Source: Adineta ricciae
Lineage: Eukaryota > Rotifera > Eurotatoria > Adinetida > Adinetidae
Length of the DNA stretch: 64,000 bases
Assembly: GCA_905250025.1 (NCBI GenBank)
Contig: CAJNOJ010000073.1
Coordinates: 46,174-110,173, forward strand
Reading direction: 5' to 3'
Shown here: positions 61,271 to 64,000 of the stretch, in pieces
How the letters are laid out: every line of letters begins with the position of its first letter
Position numbering within the stretch: position 1 is the first letter of the stretch
Position numbers and translations under genes: made by a program
Notes under the pieces: model-generated
The model's input: only the letters and a program-made list of their open reading frames with translations
Told to the model about the DNA's origin: nothing
The model's database searches: none

Positions 61271-62245
61271 TTTAGTTGCTTATTGTGTAATGCTTGAAAA
61301 GTGAGTTGTTGTTTTCAATGAATAAGCATGTTGATTTCTTATATACTTTTTCACTGCGAGAAGAAATGACAGCTGGATATGTATTTTCTCGCAGATAAGA
61401 CTAAAAATAGCCAGAATATTTTCCGCGAAAATATAAGCGTGGGTGAGCTCAGTGTGTATATCGATCAAATATTTGCACATACATCATATCAATATCTGCT
61501 AGTTTGCAATACCATTCACGACCGATTTTCAAGTAAAACTTATTAAAAATATTTATGACACATTTTATTGCTACGAAATAAATATTAGGAGCACTGTTTT
61601 GATTAAAAACTTAGATTCAAATTGATCATGATATCATAAGGCATTCAGCAATGAAATCAGTTTTTTCTTATCACTTTTATGATGGTAATAATCAAAGTAT
61701 CGTACGCAATTCTTTTGCTTTATGCTATATCAAATATGAATGAAAATGAATGGGCCAAATTCAACTATTCAATGGAATGAAAGCTTTTCCCGAAGAATCA
61801 CCTGTTCCTGTTGCTGATTGTTTATTTCCATTTAGAATAGTTATGCACATGATTTTTAATTCATCACAACCTATTTCTTCGAAACAGTTCGAATAAGTTT
61901 CATTTCATCATATAATCTCATGCGCCTTTATGACCATATATTTAAACTAAATCTCGGTAGCACATTGATTCTCAAATTCTCAGATGGTTATCACAGCATA
62001 TCTTTGTCAAACTATAGCGATGAATTCTAATTGCTCTCACGTGGTTATGTTTAATGTTACTGATGGTACCTATATACTAAGTTTAGTTATTGATACAATC
62101 GATTTATGCCTATGCAATCATGCACTTTGCCGATTCTTTAAGAAAAATTCACTAAATAATTCTGGAGAACTCGACACCATACTCTGTCGCCCTCTACCTC
62201 CACTAGATCACGTCTCCTCATTTTACCAAAAATTGTATACATACA
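61271..62245. other. intergenic between divergent genes
   Basis: Contains the TATA box of the Cys-rich gene and, at its right end, the upstream region of the SDR gene. A plus-strand frame at 61984-62496 overlaps the SDR start in another frame and has no motif. Confidence 0.4.
61338..61346 (-). promoter_or_regulatory. probable TATA box of the Cys-rich protein gene
   Basis: GTATATAAG on the minus strand, about 70 bases upstream of the ATG at 61270, a plausible distance for a short 5' leader. Confidence 0.4.
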
Positions 62246-63445
62246 ATGACGGTGCAAAATGTCCGGTTATTCCAGTACTCTGGAAACAATCATACGTATA
62301 TCCTCACAATAAGTATGGTCAATTTAGTTTTAAGTTTTCTATGTCAACCAGAAGTGGAAGCTTCGCTCACGCTTCTCATCTCGATTATTATCTTTGGTAT
62401 TATGCGATATATTCGATCGTCGTATTTATTCATCGGAGTCTATCTTCTTGCTGTTTACGTTCTTATACGATGGATTGCTCGTGGCGGTCAATATAACGCT
62501 CTTAAAACAAAGGATCTCAGCGGAAAAACTTATTTAATTACGGGCGCTGCTGGTGGTATTGGAAAGCAAACAGCTCTGGAGTTGGCAAAGCGGGGTGCGA
62601 AAGTTGTACTTTTCGCACGACCTAGCAACTTACAGGAAGCCATCAATGATGTTAAAAAAGTCGCTCGAGATTCTAAGCTCGTTAGCGGTTATCCAATTGA
62701 CTTAGGTGACTTACGTGCAATTCGAACAGGCGTCGAGCAGTATAAGAAAAGTGAAGGTCAGTAAGTATTGCAATAATGATATTCAATGACGAATGTATGC
62801 ATGATTTTAATTTTTAGGAATGCTCCAATTACTGCTTTGATTAACAATGCTGGAGTTATGGCCTGTCCATACGCACTTACTAAGGATGGTTTCGAAATGC
62901 AAATGGGTACTAACCACTTTGGTCATTTCTATTTAACTCAGTTACTTCTTTCTCAATTACTTCAATCGAAATCACGTGTTGTGAACGTTTCGTCATTAGT
63001 TCATGCTAAATGGAAAGTACCGTGCACATCTGATACATATGCCCAGCAGTTAAACAAAGAAACATACAATCCTTGGAACGCATATTCTCTAAGCAAAACA
63101 GCGAACATTGTCTTTACTCATGAATTACATCGTCGTTTTCATTCGCAAGGTCTCAATGCATACGTCCTTCATCCTGGTGGAGTCGATACAGGCCTGCAAC
63201 GACATATATCCATGTCACAACTAGCATTTGCTCCGTTTCGACTGCTTCTTCTTAAAACACAACTCCAAGGCGCTCAAACAACTTTGTACTGTGCTGCGTC
63301 GGATGACGTTGTATCAGGAACATACTATTCCGATTGTCGCGAAGCAGAAGTAGGTAACCCGCATGCGAACGATTCAGAACGAGCTCGCGAGTGGTGGGAC
63401 TTTTCCGAAAAGATTATCACCGAGAAGATCAAAGAATTGAATTAA
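62246..63445 (+). CDS. short-chain dehydrogenase, retinol-dehydrogenase-like (RDH11-14 type)
   Basis: Two exons, 62246-62760 and 62818-63445 (donor GTAAGT). The longest frame is 380 residues; starting at Met53 (62402) would give 328, closer to RDH11-14, with one N-terminal membrane anchor ([19 protein letters not shown]). The Rossmann NAD(P) site is TGAAGGIG, followed by NNAG (exon 2 start), the catalytic Ser in VVNVSSLVH and YxxxK in AYSLSKTAN, then [12 protein letters not shown] in VVLFARPS, instead of an acidic residue, suggests NADP(H) use. It probably acts on retinoid or lipid carbonyls at the ER membrane. No damage is seen. Confidence 0.88.
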
Positions 63446-63698
63446 TTGCATCACATAAAACAACAGCTCTTCTTTCGGCATTACTTGTTTGTATGTGTAG
63501 ATGAATCCCAAAATAAAATAGACTCCCATTTTTTTCTCCGTAAATTGAAAGTAAGTTGGAAGAAAATAGCAGTCGATTTAACTGCATTAAAATAATGAGA
63601 GAGAAAAAAACAAATACTTCAACAAACTGTTACATTTCGTGTCAATAACGCACAATTCTTGCATCATTCATTTTTGCAAATTTCACTTGAGAACAATC

Positions 63699-64000
63699 AT
63701 GGTTGTTTGGCAGTGCCGGACAGATGATAATCCTTGGGATTTAGATGCACAGCATGAAGAATGGACCTCATACTCTTCAGAAGAGAATGTTTCGATAGAA
63801 CAAGCCTATATGTCCCGTACAGCACAGAAAATTTTTATTCGGAACGGACATTACTGTATTGACATTGCGAAATGTATTCAGTATGTGGAACAGTATCCTG
63901 ATGTACAACGTCCAATTCGTCGTTTATATGGTGAACACAATTTAATGCAAATCCATCAACGTCGTCTTTTTGATTCTAACGATACATATTTTCACCCGTT
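63699..64000 (+). CDS. WWE-domain protein, 5' part (runs off the window)
   Basis: An ATG at 63699 opens 100 codons with no stop to the window end. Residues about 2-85 fit a WWE domain: VVWQCRTDDNPWDLD, EEWTSYSSEEN, IEQAYM, HYCIDIAKCIQY and RPIRRLYG. The WWE domain of the ART gene at 5109-6466 has the same plan, so this may be another WWE-ART or a WWE ubiquitin ligase; the part that would decide is outside the window. Confidence 0.75.
   Translation, partial: MVVWQCRTDDNPWDLDAQHEEWTSYSSEENVSIEQAYMSRTAQKIFIRNGHYCIDIAKCIQYVEQYPDVQRPIRRLYGEHNLMQIHQRRLFDSNDTYFHP

Overview
The window looks like nuclear DNA of a bdelloid rotifer (Adineta/Rotaria-like). It is AT-rich and gene-dense. Most introns are 39-60 bases with plain GT-AG borders. 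It combines ordinary animal genes with families that are strongly expanded in bdelloids: ADP-ribosyltransferases (ARTs), TPR proteins, F-box-like fragments, a DUF4419 relic and Thr-rich secreted proteins. No tRNA, rRNA or CRISPR was seen. Exon models were built by hand from splice sites and reading phase; each was checked to add up to a whole number of codons.

Layout. 1-6.5 kb: an F-box-like fragment, a Rossmann-like/ART/TPR gene, a broken small secreted protein and a WWE-ART gene. 6.6-11.4 kb: first copy of a duplicated block ending in a PARP-like membrane gene. 11.4-17.6 kb: a truncated ART-TPR gene, an S9 peptidase with one internal stop, and an F-box-like pseudogene. 17.6-24.2 kb: housekeeping genes, all on the plus strand (RSPH4A/6A 3' end, mitochondrial ACAT1, DTD2, TOP3A). 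24.6-28.7 kb: a DUF4419 pseudogene and a secreted PAN-like mucin. 28.9-32.7 kb: a full-length hAT transposon with an intact spliced transposase. 32.7-37.6 kb: second copy of the duplicated block. 38.3-58.4 kb: a roughly 9.7 kb ART unit present twice (4TM-PARP, PARP-4TM, ART-Rossmann-ART, PARP-4TM, prolyl 4-hydroxylase). 58.9-64 kb: degenerate Thr-rich protein remains, a small Cys-rich secreted protein, a retinol-dehydrogenase-like SDR and the start of a WWE gene that runs off the window.

How the genes relate. The dominant theme is an island of 13 ART loci in five architectures (including partial copies), using both the R-S-E (arginine-type) and H-Y-E (PARP-type) catalytic layouts. Eight copies are tied to four-helix membrane regions, in two opposite orders. 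WWE domains, known readers of poly(ADP-ribose)-related ligands in other proteins, occur in two flanking genes. A membrane-linked ADP-ribosylation signalling or defence role is an inference, not shown by sequence.

Caution. Three isolated N bases (11424, 17577, 48468) each interrupt a gene and mark abrupt changes of context. The block left of N11424 and the block right of N48468 would be neighbours on one haplotype, missing only about 1.2 kb, so the window may interleave two haplotypes.
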